Counted from the first letter of the stretch, positions 22,765-32,531 are shown. The stretch is 64,000 nucleotides of DNA from Verrucomicrobia bacterium Tous-C9LFEB (GCA_002304345.1 NEUU01000004.1:1-64000), one strand, 5' to 3'. Notes: generated from the letters alone by a model not told the origin. Program-made: numbers and translations.

Positions 22765-25665
22765 TTATTTGGCGGGGATCAATTTTCCGTAGAGCGACGG
22801 ATTTTTATCTCCGCCAATGCCGTTGCCCCATTCGAGATAACCGACGCGGCCCGAGCCATCGTTTTCATTCACGACCAGACCGACGCGAATCGATTTGCCT
22901 GCCGTGTAGGTGAGCGGGAACAACTCCGACCACGGGAAACGCAATTGATAGAGCGTCTTGTTTCCACTGCGTGCGATCTGACATTGCACGAAGCGGGCGG
23001 GTTGTCCCGCGGGTGACCAATTGCCGGGAAGATCTCCGCGCAATTCCGCTGCGGCGATTTTCATCACCACGGGACCTTGCGCGGTGAGGGCGATGGCAAA
23101 CTCGGTATTGCCGCCGACCAATCCGTTTTCCTCGCAATCGATGGCCAGTTGCAGACTGTCGCCATACCACAAACGATTCGTCGCTTCATTTTGCACATGC
23201 AGCGGATCGGTCACTTCCACGATCACATCCAGTCCGTTCGCATGCGAGGAGACCACCGCACGGGCCGTCAATGGTTTGGACTTGGCCGTGTTCAGCGCGG
23301 TAGTCCAGTGCCAGTCTTGCGTCACCGGGAACGTCTCCGCGTTGGAGTTTTTGCCAGCTTTGTAGAGTTCCGTGGCCAAGAGCGGCGCTTCCGGAACGGG
23401 TAATGACTGCTGCTGTTGCTCGCGGGGATTGATCAACACGCGAGCCGGTTTCAGTCCTGCCAGCGTCTTGGATTCGGGCGCACTCAGAAAGTAGAGCGTG
23501 CCTGGAAGGAAGGTGGTTTCCGCACTCGCGGGATTCAGTGGCTTGGATTCCCAGTCGCAGAGCGTGGAGTCCTTGCCGATCAACCCGCCGAGTACTTCAC
23601 GCGCTTTGGCGGCGGTGTCGACCCAGAGGACAAGCAGCTCGCCGCGTTTTGTCTTGAGCTGTACGGCGGAACCCGTTCCGGACAGGGCATACTCGTTTAC
23701 ATACTCAGACTTTTTGCCGGTGAGATTCAGCAGCGTTGCCATCACGATCGCCGCGTGACGCGGTTCGGGGCGGGGTCGTTTGCGAAAGATCCCGGAGCTG
23801 TTCAGGAACCAGCGTTGTTCGACGGCAAAATCGAGTTCCTCAATCTCCACTAAATTCAGAATTTCAAAAAGAATCGTCCGCTGAACACCACCCCGCAGTT
23901 GCTGCAGGTAGTCCTTTATCATGCGTTCCGACAGCGCAGTTTCCGAGGGGAAAGGGCCTTTCTGGAAATTGCCACAAAGAATCCCATGCCATTCCGAATT
24001 CACGATGGGCCGGGGTTTGGCGTTCAGGGATTGCTCGATGCGACGATACGGCGTCTCGTTATTCCACGAGCCATGGAGTGACAGCGTGTCGTAATAGGGG
24101 CCGGCGCCGAGGCGCAGGACGTTCCAGTAAAAGGAATGGTAATTGGCGCGAGCGCCGAGGCCGCCGAGCCACACTTCGGAATCGGGTTGCACTTTCTTGA
24201 TCGTCTCGTATCCAGCTTGAAGCAGCTTCACATAATTGGCTGGCGTATCGGCCCAGAAACAACTCGATCCCGGCATGTTCGGTTCGTTCCAGATTTCCCA
24301 GATTTTGATCCGGTCTTTATAGCGGGTCACAACCTTCTCCATGAAATTCCTGAAATCATTCATGTCTTTGGGCGCATAGGCCGTTGCCCGGCGCACGCAG
24401 ACATCGATCTGATTCGCTTCTTCCGGATGAGGTGAAGCCCAGACGGGAGTGTAGTTGATATTCCCCACCATCTCGATGTTTGCCTTAGAGAGAGCCTCTA
24501 CATGCGGGTCGAGCAGTTCCCAGCGATAGACCCCTTTTTCCGGCTCCAACGCTTTCTCCAGTTTGGTGAAGTGCGCCCCCCAGCCGATGCTGTGAATCAG
24601 GGCAAAGTCCAGGCCCACCAGTTGCGCCAGCGGGATCGATTCCGGATTCAGGAGATAACTGAAGCCCACTTGCCCCCCGTGTCCGACATCGGGCAGTCGG
24701 GTGGACATGACGACGAAAGGAAAGCGATCATACGGGATGTTGCTGGTCGCTCCGTTCGGCGCATTCAGCTTCAATTGTTCCGGAGCCAGCGGCAGAAACT
24801 CCCCAGTCGAAGTGAGTCCGAAAAAACGCGCTTCGTAATAGCCCGGTTCGGACGCTTTCCACGACCATCCTTTGCTGATCACGTCGGCCTTCGGAACGGA
24901 GACGGTGGCAATTTTCTCGCCGCGCACGTTGGTGATGCGTCCCTCAATCGCGGAGACATTCACGGGAAATTGCCCATTCGCGAGCGTGAAGACCGCCGGT
25001 TCGCCCAGCGTCCACCAGGAGCCGACCTTGGCCGGAGCGAGTGTCAGCTTGAGTTTGGGCGGACCGGATTCGCGCAGATCGACGGGGCTGATTTTCACGC
25101 GGCGAAATGCCAGCGTACCGGCGAGACCTCCGACCGATTGATACTCGTGCGTGGCGAGATTGACGGCCAGCTTGACCGCGTTTTCAGGAATTTCGGAGGG
25201 CGGAATCTCCACTCGAAACGATTTCCATTCTGTCGTCAACGCCGCCAGGGTCGGCACGCCGAGATCGAACCGACCGATGCATTTGCTCTCGTTGTTCCAC
25301 GTCACGAAGGTCCACGCGCGATTGCCAGTGAAGTCCGCCGAACGTCGCGCCTCGAATTCCACGCGCAGGCCATTCCGGTACGGCGTGATGTCGATCGGTG
25401 CCGACACGATTCCGACAGGATCTTTCTTCGTGGCAGGAATGTTAACAAAGCTGCCGCTCTCGTCCTTCGCGATCGCAATCCCTTCAGGCCGTGCACCCGA
25501 AGGCCAGGAATAAAACGTCCAACCCGGAGGCGTTCCATTGGGTTTGAGCGGGAGACTGAAATCCCCATTCTCGAGTGATTGCGCCAAGCCTGTCGAGACA
25601 ATGAAAGCGAGGAGAAAAAGGCCGCCGAGGATTCCGTGGATGTAACATTTAAAAGAAAGCATCAA
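22765..25665 (-). CDS. Secreted clan-A glycoside hydrolase with CBM9-like domain (966 aa)
   Basis: The protein begins with a signal peptide (hydrophobic stretch ending TGLAQS near residue 30), then a beta-sandwich with an NGDF start (30-200), an Ig-like linker, a barrel domain (about 330-640) and a CBM9-like tail (780-966). IWEIWNEPNMPG places the acid/base at Glu461, and IVNSEWHG the nucleophile at Glu558, the clan GH-A 4/7 pattern of families such as GH39, GH5 or GH42. It is predicted to cleave a polysaccharide outside the cytoplasm; the bond is unknown. A 104-base upstream gap carries the GTTACT-N6-CTATT motif. It is a paralogue of the 819-residue hydrolase upstream. Confidence 0.8.
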   Translation of the reverse strand: MMLSFKCYIHGILGGLFLLAFIVSTGLAQSLENGDFSLPLKPNGTPPGWTFYSWPSGARPEGIAIAKDESGSFVNIPATKKDPVGIVSAPIDITPYRNGLRVEFEARRSADFTGNRAWTFVTWNNESKCIGRFDLGVPTLAALTTEWKSFRVEIPPSEIPENAVKLAVNLATHEYQSVGGLAGTLAFRRVKISPVDLRESGPPKLKLTLAPAKVGSWWTLGEPAVFTLANGQFPVNVSAIEGRITNVRGEKIATVSVPKADVISKGWSWKASEPGYYEARFFGLTSTGEFLPLAPEQLKLNAPNGATSNIPYDRFPFVVMSTRLPDVGHGGQVGFSYLLNPESIPLAQLVGLDFALIHSIGWGAHFTKLEKALEPEKGVYRWELLDPHVEALSKANIEMVGNINYTPVWASPHPEEANQIDVCVRRATAYAPKDMNDFRNFMEKVVTRYKDRIKIWEIWNEPNMPGSSCFWADTPANYVKLLQAGYETIKKVQPDSEVWLGGLGARANYHSFYWNVLRLGAGPYYDTLSLHGSWNNETPYRRIEQSLNAKPRPIVNSEWHGILCGNFQKGPFPSETALSERMIKDYLQQLRGGVQRTILFEILNLVEIEELDFAVEQRWFLNSSGIFRKRPRPEPRHAAIVMATLLNLTGKKSEYVNEYALSGTGSAVQLKTKRGELLVLWVDTAAKAREVLGGLIGKDSTLCDWESKPLNPASAETTFLPGTLYFLSAPESKTLAGLKPARVLINPREQQQQSLPVPEAPLLATELYKAGKNSNAETFPVTQDWHWTTALNTAKSKPLTARAVVSSHANGLDVIVEVTDPLHVQNEATNRLWYGDSLQLAIDCEENGLVGGNTEFAIALTAQGPVVMKIAAAELRGDLPGNWSPAGQPARFVQCQIARSGNKTLYQLRFPWSELFPLTYTAGKSIRVGLVVNENDGSGRVGYLEWGNGIGGDKNPSLYGKLIPAK

Positions 25666-25712
25666 TTGCTATCTTATAAATTCTAGATCTAAATTCGAGC
25701 GGACAAATGAAA

Positions 25713-25733
25713 CCTTAATAGAAGGAGAGTAAC
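25713..25733 (-). promoter_or_regulatory. GTTACT-N6-CTATT motif, copy C
   Basis: On the minus strand this reads GTTACT, six bases, CTATTAAGG. Two other copies with identical spacing lie at 40932-40952 and 44837-44857, all upstream of secreted-enzyme or oxidoreductase genes on the same strand. Here it lies 48 bases before the 966-residue hydrolase start. Confidence 0.45.
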
Positions 25734-25769
25734 ATTTGGAATGGGAGATTGACCTCGCCGCCTGCTAGT

Positions 25770-28232
25770 TCATTCCATGACCCAACCTAATTCTCGGATG
25801 GTAAACTGCGGGCGTTCATGGGGCAGCGCGCTTATCGAGATCTCGCAGGAAACGACCTCATCGAGATTGAGCGCGTCGTCCGCGTAGGGCTTGCGGTAGC
25901 CTTGAAAGACAAACAAAGAGAAGGGCAGCGTGAAGCGTTGACCTTCCGCGCCGCCTATTTTCTTTTCCTCGACGGGAAGCGTGCAGGCGTAGGCCGCGCC
26001 GGAGCGCTCGATTAGTACGAGGGAAATCTGCGCACCGGCCGGAAGCGATTCCGCGCTGAGGCGGAGGGTGACTGCTTTGGCGTTGATTGGAATCAGTTCG
26101 TCTTTCGTAAGATGACAGACTGCCGTGGCCCAGGTTGTGCCGACGGTTTTATTGGGAGCGTCGCCTAATTGAACGGAAACCGTCGTGGCGTTGGTGCTGG
26201 TCGTAATGGTGGCCTGCGTGCCTGCGGGGGTGATGCTCCGCCAGATTGCATGGGGGCTGGTCACCGCCACGGGGCGTTGTGATTTCGGCGTGAGTTCTGC
26301 GGGGCAAAATACCACCGGCAAGGAAAGTCGGCTGGGGACTCCGTCGCCAAAACGGCCCGTCAACTGAATCCACCGCACCCGCCCATCCGCATGCGAGGCG
26401 TTGCCGCGCACAATCACGCGCAACGTTGTACGGGCTCCGGCGGCCAGCGTTTGCTTGGCTTCCGGTAATTGGACGGAGATGCCGTCCGTTGCGTCCACCT
26501 TCCATTCGCCTTTGAGTTCGCTGGAGCTGAAATTATAGATATCGAGATCGAGCGCGTTCTCCAGATGCGTCAGTAAAAAGAAATCGCCGATACGGCTCTT
26601 GAAACGATCAGGCCTTCGAAAATCCGCCACAACAGGAGAAATTCCCAAGGACTTCGTTCCCGTCTGAATCGCGCGAGCGGGCGGCGGCGTGACGGCAACC
26701 GTCGCTGTGGATTTCAATATGAGATAAAGTGGTTCGGGTCCGACCGATTCCGGCGGACGCGCTAATTTTCGGCCCCACATATCCCAAGCGCTTTCCGTGG
26801 CCGGCGGAGTCCACGCGACAGGCGTTTGGTCTTGGGTCCACACCACGACGACTTTCTGTTTTTTGCCATCGATCACGCAGTCGAGGAGCCAGCCCTCGAC
26901 TCCGGCGGGAAGGGATTGCAGGGCGCCGAGGGGAACGGCTCCGGCCAGCAAGCGACCGGCCGCGGCCAGCGCGACATAGGCCGGGCGCGGTTCCAGCGTC
27001 TCCGGCATGAGCACGCCCCACGTCTGGCCCGATTCCTCGGTGAAATCAAACAGGCAGAAATAATAGAGCCGGTCATTCCCATCATGCAGACCACGCGTAT
27101 AAAGCTTGGCGATGTCGGCCGCTTGCTGCGTTTCCGTGGCGGCGCTGAGCCGTCGACGCTTGCGATCAGCAATCGGATAGCTGCCATAGCTGGATTCCGT
27201 CACCCACACGGGGAGATTGCCGCTGAGTCCATCGAAGTTGCGACGTCGCTGCCGGGATAATTCCGGGCTTTTATGCGCGTGAAAATGATAGCTGTCGATT
27301 GCCTCTAGGTAGCCGTTTCGCGAAAGCGATTCGGCGTGGGGAATGCCAATTCCCATGGCGGTATGGATCGATGGATTTGTCGCGCGGGCGGCGAGGCGAA
27401 AGACCTTGGTCGCGGCGGCAATTTCACTGCCAATATAACCGCCCCCGATGCCTTCCGGTTCGTTCCACGCCTCGTAGGCTTCCACCGTGCTCCCGGTTTT
27501 TTCGATGAGACGACGCACGTAGGCGGCGTAGTCGCGATAATCGATGGGAAATTTCTTGCGCGGGCGCACGCCCCAATCGGCACTCACCTGAAAGCAGGGC
27601 GGCGTGGCGGGTTCCGTCATCAGCAGGAGCTTGAGTCCCGCTTTGGCATAGGCATCTGTGGCGAGTTTTAAACTATCGGCGGAACGATTGCCGGAATCCA
27701 CCCACGAGCCATCATCCGCCGCGAGCCAGGTCCAGGCCACGGCATCCCGCACGCCGTTCACTCCCGCCAACGCGACGAGATTGGCCGCATCATCGAGGGA
27801 GGAGATTCGTCCGAGAATATAATAACCGGCGAGCCAGGTTTGCGCGCAAATCGGACTCTCCTCCGGTGTCGGAACGGTGAGCGGTTCCAGCACGGCCAGC
27901 GCGGTATCGACCGGTTCCGCAGCGGGAGACCATGCAACGCGATAAAATCCGACACCGAGCTTGCCCAACGCGATCTTTTCTCCGGCGACGTCACCCGACG
28001 CGATCACGGTTCCGCTAACATCGGTGAGAGACCAGCGCTGTGCCGTTTTGTTGGGAACGGAGAGCGTCACGGCTTCGCCTGAAAGAAAGATGTTGCCCGG
28101 ATGATGCGGCAAGGTTCGAGGCAGGGGCCGCTCCGAGTTCGTCTCGGCGCGACATCCGACCACCGTCGAGCCCAACAACCCCGACATCAGCAACCAGGCG
28201 ATCAAACGGAGCGGAGTCGGCAAAGAGGTCAT
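25770..28232 (-). CDS. Lipoprotein clan-A glycoside hydrolase (820 aa)
   Basis: This protein starts with a lipoprotein-type signal (LLMSGLLGSTVVGC, lipid-bearing Cys at about residue 27), so it should be membrane-anchored. The barrel contains AYEAWNEPEGIG (acid/base about Glu258) and VWVTESSYGSY (nucleophile candidate), again a clan GH-A pattern, followed by beta-sandwich domains. It lacks the CBM9-like tail of its neighbours. I took the ATG at 28232, 14 bases after the stop of the upstream hydrolase; an in-frame start 87 bases earlier would lie inside that gene. It sits between two paralogous hydrolases and is probably co-transcribed with the first. Confidence 0.8.
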   Translation of the reverse strand: MTSLPTPLRLIAWLLMSGLLGSTVVGCRAETNSERPLPRTLPHHPGNIFLSGEAVTLSVPNKTAQRWSLTDVSGTVIASGDVAGEKIALGKLGVGFYRVAWSPAAEPVDTALAVLEPLTVPTPEESPICAQTWLAGYYILGRISSLDDAANLVALAGVNGVRDAVAWTWLAADDGSWVDSGNRSADSLKLATDAYAKAGLKLLLMTEPATPPCFQVSADWGVRPRKKFPIDYRDYAAYVRRLIEKTGSTVEAYEAWNEPEGIGGGYIGSEIAAATKVFRLAARATNPSIHTAMGIGIPHAESLSRNGYLEAIDSYHFHAHKSPELSRQRRRNFDGLSGNLPVWVTESSYGSYPIADRKRRRLSAATETQQAADIAKLYTRGLHDGNDRLYYFCLFDFTEESGQTWGVLMPETLEPRPAYVALAAAGRLLAGAVPLGALQSLPAGVEGWLLDCVIDGKKQKVVVVWTQDQTPVAWTPPATESAWDMWGRKLARPPESVGPEPLYLILKSTATVAVTPPPARAIQTGTKSLGISPVVADFRRPDRFKSRIGDFFLLTHLENALDLDIYNFSSSELKGEWKVDATDGISVQLPEAKQTLAAGARTTLRVIVRGNASHADGRVRWIQLTGRFGDGVPSRLSLPVVFCPAELTPKSQRPVAVTSPHAIWRSITPAGTQATITTSTNATTVSVQLGDAPNKTVGTTWATAVCHLTKDELIPINAKAVTLRLSAESLPAGAQISLVLIERSGAAYACTLPVEEKKIGGAEGQRFTLPFSLFVFQGYRKPYADDALNLDEVVSCEISISALPHERPQFTIRELGWVME

Positions 28233-28246
28233 GTGCAGTGTGATGG

Positions 28247-30706
28247 TTACGGATTGGGGGCGGGAGTCAGCGTGCCATAGAGCGACGGGTCTTTCGAGCT
28301 TCCAATGCCGCTCGCCCATTCGATCCAGCCGAGGCGACCTGCGCCATCGTTGTCATTCACGAGGAGCGAGAAGTAGAGCGGCTTGTCGGCCTTCCAGACG
28401 AGCGGATATAATTCATTCCAATCGATTCGAACTTTATAGCGCCACTGACCCTCACCGATTTTTTCCACTACAGCGCTTCCGAATTGCACAACCTGATTTC
28501 CCGGAGTCCACTTGGCCGGCAAATCACCCGCGAGACTCGGAGCGATGTTTTTCCAGAGGACGGTGCCTTCTTTCGTCAGCGCGGTGGCGAATTCCATCAG
28601 GCCCGCGGACATCCCCCGTTCCTCGGTGTCGATGGCGAACTGGAGACTGTCACCGGCCCAGTACTCGCCACGTTTCCCATCCTGATGATGCTTATCATCC
28701 CCTGAGACATCGACCACGAGATCCAGTCCACTGGCATGACAAGCGAGAGCAAAGCGGGCGGTGTAATCCTTGGGTGATGTTGCTCCGTTCGCGCTCACGA
28801 ACTTCCACGGTCCTGCGATCCAATTGAGTTTGGCTTCATTCAGGAGCGGGCCTTGCGGCGTGGCGAAGAGCGGTTGTGTTTGATAGAGACCGCGCGGCCC
28901 CGTGTGCTCCTTTTTCAGGCGTCGTTCGCGTTCTTCTTTGGAAATCAGGATGTTGTCGGAGACTGTGATGGTCTTGAGCGATTCTGCTTTCGCGTCCGTA
29001 AGCCAGTAAGCGCGACCGGGCAGAATCGGTAGCGAGGCAGCGGAGAGGGAGCGGCCCTCCCAATCGATCACGCGCGTGTCGGGACCAATGGCTTTCAGCA
29101 GGAGCGGGTCCATCGGCATCGTCTTGTCGGTCGTATTCCACACGAGAATCAGCGACTTGTTATTTGTCTCCATCCAGATCGCTTTTTGACCGCTCGGGAA
29201 TTCAAATTCCCCGCGATACGTGAGCTTGCCTTGAATCCGATCCAGGAAGGTGCGCATGACCACCGCCACGAGTCGCGGCTCAATCTGCGGATAGCGGCGG
29301 AACAAACCGGACGGTTGAATATTATAGCGTTCTTCGCGTGAGTAAGGGATCACCTCCATCTCAAAACGATTCGTGTTGTTAATCAGGCAGAAAAACGTGG
29401 TCTGCAACGCGCCGTATTTGATCTGCATCAGATGATCCTGCAGCATGCGCAACGCGAGCTCGCTTTCAGTGGGGAGGGGGCCGGTCGTGCCGAGGGAATC
29501 GACGAGAATGGAGTGACACTCGGTGTTCAGCCACGGCTTCGGTTTCACGCCGAATTTCTGGTCGAGCGCATAAAAACCATCCGGCGTTTGCATCCGGCCA
29601 TGAATCCCGAGCCAGTCGAAATAGGGACCGCCTCCGAGCCGGAGCAATTCGCGATAGAACGGAAGATAGCGTGAAGTCATGCCGCCAATGATCACGTTCG
29701 AATCCGGCTGCACGGACTTGACCGTTTCGTAACCGCTCTTGAGCAGCTCCACGAATTTTTCCGGCGTGTCCCGCCAAAAAACACTGAAGCCCGGCAGGTG
29801 CGGTTCATTCCACAACTCCCATTGCCGGATCTGGCTCTTGTACCGGGTGACGATGGCACGCACCGCATTGGTCCAATCGTTCATGTCCTTCGGCGGATAG
29901 GCGGCATAGCCGGGGACGCAGATATCCATTTGCGTTTTTTCCGGATGCGTCGAAGCCCACTTGGGTGTGTTCTGAATCACCGCTTGAACCGCGAAACCGT
30001 TCTTGCGGAACAACTCCATATACTCGTCGTACTTTTCCCACTGGAACTTGCCACGCTCCGGTTCGAGCAGGAGTTGCGCGGAGGTTTTATCGGCCCATTC
30101 CCAGCCATTGCCACCCCAGAGAAACCAGAAACGCACGAAGCTAAAGCCGATCAGATTGGCGGCGATCACATCGTCGGTCGCATTCTCGCAGCTAAATCCA
30201 AATTGCGGAGGACGCTCGGCGGCGGGGCGCGCTCCGGCTGGCGCTACGGCAATGGTGAACTTCTCCCGGTAATGCAGGCGCGTGCGCGTGCGGTCATTCA
30301 GCGACTTCACCACCCACGGTTCGACCAATGTCTTGGACTCGCGCTCGCCTTTTTCGCGATAAGTAAAAGTCACTTCATAAAATCCCGGCTGCGTCGGTTT
30401 CCACGACCATCCTTCGTGGACGAGTACATCGCGGGCTACGGTGGACTCGGCCACCGTGGTGCCGAGTGAGTCGACGACTTTGCCGGTCAGACTTTCCAGC
30501 CAATCGGGCACTGTACTGGTGAGGACATGGAAGCGGACGACATCGCCGAGCGTCCACCAGCTATACGGGGCATTGCCTCGCAAGGTGAATTCGATCGTCC
30601 GCTTGGCGGGAGTCGTATCGGGGGGCGTTCCTTCCGCCTGAACTCCCGCGCAAAGAGGGAGAATCCAAGCGGCTAGAGCGACGCAGAGTGAGCGGGACAA
30701 AAACAC
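28247..30706 (-). CDS. Secreted clan-A glycoside hydrolase with CBM9-like domain (819 aa)
   Basis: A signal peptide (ending AGVQAEG near residue 25) is followed by an Ig-like domain, a barrel with QWELWNEPHLPGF (acid/base Glu301) and WLNTECHSI (nucleophile Glu396), and a CBM9-like tail from about 620. It shares long stretches with the 966-residue enzyme, for instance PKDMNDW near 272-278 and TRYKSQIRQWELWNEPHLPG at the active site, so the two arose by duplication; this copy lacks the N-terminal NGDF sandwich. Predicted to act outside the cytoplasm on a polysaccharide. The 96 bases upstream hold a GAAGGTTG/CAACCTTC stem-loop. Confidence 0.8.
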   Translation of the reverse strand: MFLSRSLCVALAAWILPLCAGVQAEGTPPDTTPAKRTIEFTLRGNAPYSWWTLGDVVRFHVLTSTVPDWLESLTGKVVDSLGTTVAESTVARDVLVHEGWSWKPTQPGFYEVTFTYREKGERESKTLVEPWVVKSLNDRTRTRLHYREKFTIAVAPAGARPAAERPPQFGFSCENATDDVIAANLIGFSFVRFWFLWGGNGWEWADKTSAQLLLEPERGKFQWEKYDEYMELFRKNGFAVQAVIQNTPKWASTHPEKTQMDICVPGYAAYPPKDMNDWTNAVRAIVTRYKSQIRQWELWNEPHLPGFSVFWRDTPEKFVELLKSGYETVKSVQPDSNVIIGGMTSRYLPFYRELLRLGGGPYFDWLGIHGRMQTPDGFYALDQKFGVKPKPWLNTECHSILVDSLGTTGPLPTESELALRMLQDHLMQIKYGALQTTFFCLINNTNRFEMEVIPYSREERYNIQPSGLFRRYPQIEPRLVAVVMRTFLDRIQGKLTYRGEFEFPSGQKAIWMETNNKSLILVWNTTDKTMPMDPLLLKAIGPDTRVIDWEGRSLSAASLPILPGRAYWLTDAKAESLKTITVSDNILISKEERERRLKKEHTGPRGLYQTQPLFATPQGPLLNEAKLNWIAGPWKFVSANGATSPKDYTARFALACHASGLDLVVDVSGDDKHHQDGKRGEYWAGDSLQFAIDTEERGMSAGLMEFATALTKEGTVLWKNIAPSLAGDLPAKWTPGNQVVQFGSAVVEKIGEGQWRYKVRIDWNELYPLVWKADKPLYFSLLVNDNDGAGRLGWIEWASGIGSSKDPSLYGTLTPAPNP

Positions 30707-30724
30707 AAGAAGGGAGGGATGGCG

Positions 30725-30752
30725 AGAAGGTTGTCCCGAAGAATCAACCTTC
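30725..30752. other. Intergenic stem-loop after the PEP-CTERM gene
   Basis: GAAGGTTG (30725-30732) pairs with CAACCTTC (30745-30752). There is no T-run on the minus strand. It may slow transcription or protect the 3' end of the PEP-CTERM mRNA, letting the structural protein be made in excess over the downstream hydrolases. Confidence 0.4.
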
Positions 30753-30802
30753 CGCCGTTGAGCGAAGAACCATCGTCGAAAGCAAGAACAAGAACCGCGC
30801 GT

Positions 30803-31609
30803 TTAGCCCAGTTTCCGTCGGCTGCCGCGCAGCAGTGTGGCCAGACCAAAAGCCAGCAGGGCCAGCGACTGCGGCTCGGGCACGACGGTCAGCAGCGAGA
30901 CATTGTCAATCGCGTACGAGGTGGAGTTGATGACGTTGTTGAGAAAGCCAACCGAAGCCAGTCCATTGCCATTATTCAACTGGAAGTAGGAGAAGGCCGT
31001 GGGTGTCGACATGCTCGAGCCCACCAATCCGTACGAAAGTGTGTAAGAGCCTGCGGCGAAATCCACCGCGAGGCTCAGATTGTAGGCATTCAACCCCGCG
31101 CCACCCGCTCCGACCGTCAGATCCGTGCTGGCCAACAGACCGACGGCGATGTCTTTCCATCCGAGAGTGACCGAGTAGGCTTGGAGATTAAGAAGACCGG
31201 CCGTGGAGCCTTGAACCGCACGGAAATTCAGGGAAGGGGTTGCTCCGGAAGTTTGATTGAAGTTGAAATTCAGGCTGCGATTGCTCGTGCTGCCAGGGTC
31301 CGTGGCGGCGAAGACGAAATCGAATTGGAACTGCTTGGGATTGCCCGCCGAAAGGCCCGGCGCCAGCGTATCGCTCGTGCCGTAGGGAATCACGGCGGCA
31401 TAGGTTGAAGTACTCACCAGACCCGCCACGCGCGTGGGCGCGATCGTGCTGCTCAGGGTGCTCCAATTGGTCGGCGTGCCTCGATTCTGCGCATCCAGAG
31501 TGCCCCAATTTTCGAGACCTCCATTGGTGATCATCTGGACCTGCGCCTGGGCGGATAATCCCGCAACAAACAACAGTAGAGTGGTGAGGATGGCGGTGAT
31601 GGCTTTCAT
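30803..31609 (-). CDS. PEP-CTERM jelly-roll protein
   Basis: This 268-residue secreted protein has a signal peptide (MKAITAILTTLLLFVAGLSA), a beta-rich domain starting TNGGLENWG and ending YAIDNVSLL, and a PEP-CTERM tail: VPEPQSLALLAFGLATLL then RGSRRK. PEP-CTERM tails direct proteins to exosortase for cell-surface sorting; no exosortase is in this window. The domain is paralogous to the product of 31777-32496, which lacks the tail. The ATG at 31609 begins a standard signal peptide; an upstream in-frame extension is not credible. Role unknown, perhaps binding the polysaccharide degraded by its neighbours. Confidence 0.8.
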   Translation of the reverse strand: MKAITAILTTLLLFVAGLSAQAQVQMITNGGLENWGTLDAQNRGTPTNWSTLSSTIAPTRVAGLVSTSTYAAVIPYGTSDTLAPGLSAGNPKQFQFDFVFAATDPGSTSNRSLNFNFNQTSGATPSLNFRAVQGSTAGLLNLQAYSVTLGWKDIAVGLLASTDLTVGAGGAGLNAYNLSLAVDFAAGSYTLSYGLVGSSMSTPTAFSYFQLNNGNGLASVGFLNNVINSTSYAIDNVSLLTVVPEPQSLALLAFGLATLLRGSRRKLG

Positions 31610-31703
31610 GTGTTTTGTTCTCCGATGGGTTCCTAGGAATGGATGGTTCTTGCTGTCAAAAATCCTATTACTTTGAGTGGTTTGTGTCAAATGAGCGTCA
31701 TCA

Positions 31704-31716
31704 AAACGTTACGTTT
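31704..31716. promoter_or_regulatory. 13-bp palindrome, candidate operator
   Basis: AAACGTTACGTTT is a perfect inverted repeat about a central T, 95 bases before the PEP-CTERM start codon. GTAC arms at 31717-31720 and 31737-31740 flank an adjacent AT-rich stretch. It may bind a regulator of this operon. Confidence 0.35.
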
Positions 31717-31776
31717 GTACTATTATTATTAGCCTAGTACAACTTTACTGGCATTGGTGATCTGGGGGACGCGTGC

Positions 31777-32496
31777 CTACTTGAGTGAAACGTTGTCGAC
31801 GCCGAATCCGGCTTGCGACATCGCGGCGATGAAACTGAAGCTGGAGAAGCCCGTGCCGCTGAGGGGTGTTTGAAAATAGTGGGCGTCGTTCACGCGCGTT
31901 AACTCGCCATTCTCCGGACCATACGCGATGCTGTAACTGCCGCTACCGTCGAAGTTACCCTTGAGCTGGAAGCGATAGACGTTGGCCGTGGTCAGCGTAT
32001 TTTTCTCGGCGTTGTAGACGGAGGCTTGAAAGGCATCTTCCGCAAGATTCTGCCACCTCTTGCCGTCAAAGGCCTGCAACGTCAACCGTCCCGGAGCGCT
32101 CCCCTGAACCAGTCGCAGATTGACCGAAGGAAGCTGGGAACTCTTCTCATTGAGGCAGAGATTGAAACTCCGCGCCGTGGGGGTGCCGGGATCTTCCGCG
32201 ACGAAATAGAATTCCAGTTCGAACGACGTCAGGCCGTTTACCACGCCGCGGGCGATCGCATTTTTATCACCGGGTTTCATCCACGCGGCGTAATCCGAGC
32301 TGCGCGCGAATCCCGGCATGCGGACCGGCTTGGAGCTGCTTTGTCCTACGCCCCAATTCACGGGTTGCCCGGCTGGAGGATTGCCTTCGAGTAGGGACCA
32401 TTTTTCGAAATCACCATTGGCCAGCAGATTTTCCGCGCCGCTCAGCGGGTGGAGCATCAGGAGGCTGGCGGTGAGGAGAAGGAGTGTTTTTTTCAT
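31777..32496 (-). CDS. Secreted jelly-roll protein, untethered paralogue of the PEP-CTERM protein
   Basis: This 239-residue protein has a signal peptide (MKKTLLLLTASLLMLHPLSGA) and a domain starting LLANGDFEKWS and ending FGVDNVSLK, where it stops. The domain matches the PEP-CTERM protein at 30803-31609 through its length (compare EDPGTPTARSFNLCLNE with TDPGSTSNRSLNFNFNQ, and VNLRLVQGSAPGRLTLQAF with LNFRAVQGSTAGLLNLQAY), but there is no PEP-CTERM anchor. It should therefore be released or soluble. The ATG at 32496 is set by the signal peptide. It follows the GH71/GH99-like gene by 35 bases. Confidence 0.75.
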   Translation of the reverse strand: MKKTLLLLTASLLMLHPLSGAENLLANGDFEKWSLLEGNPPAGQPVNWGVGQSSSKPVRMPGFARSSDYAAWMKPGDKNAIARGVVNGLTSFELEFYFVAEDPGTPTARSFNLCLNEKSSQLPSVNLRLVQGSAPGRLTLQAFDGKRWQNLAEDAFQASVYNAEKNTLTTANVYRFQLKGNFDGSGSYSIAYGPENGELTRVNDAHYFQTPLSGTGFSSFSFIAAMSQAGFGVDNVSLK

Positions 32497-32531
32497 GGAG
32501 ATTACCGGGGTTGAAGTGTGGAGGGAACGAT

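Noticed and set aside
24502-25578. Long plus-strand frames inside the clan-A hydrolase genes
   Set aside because: These are antisense to well-supported hydrolases with signal peptides and catalytic motifs; base composition accounts for them.
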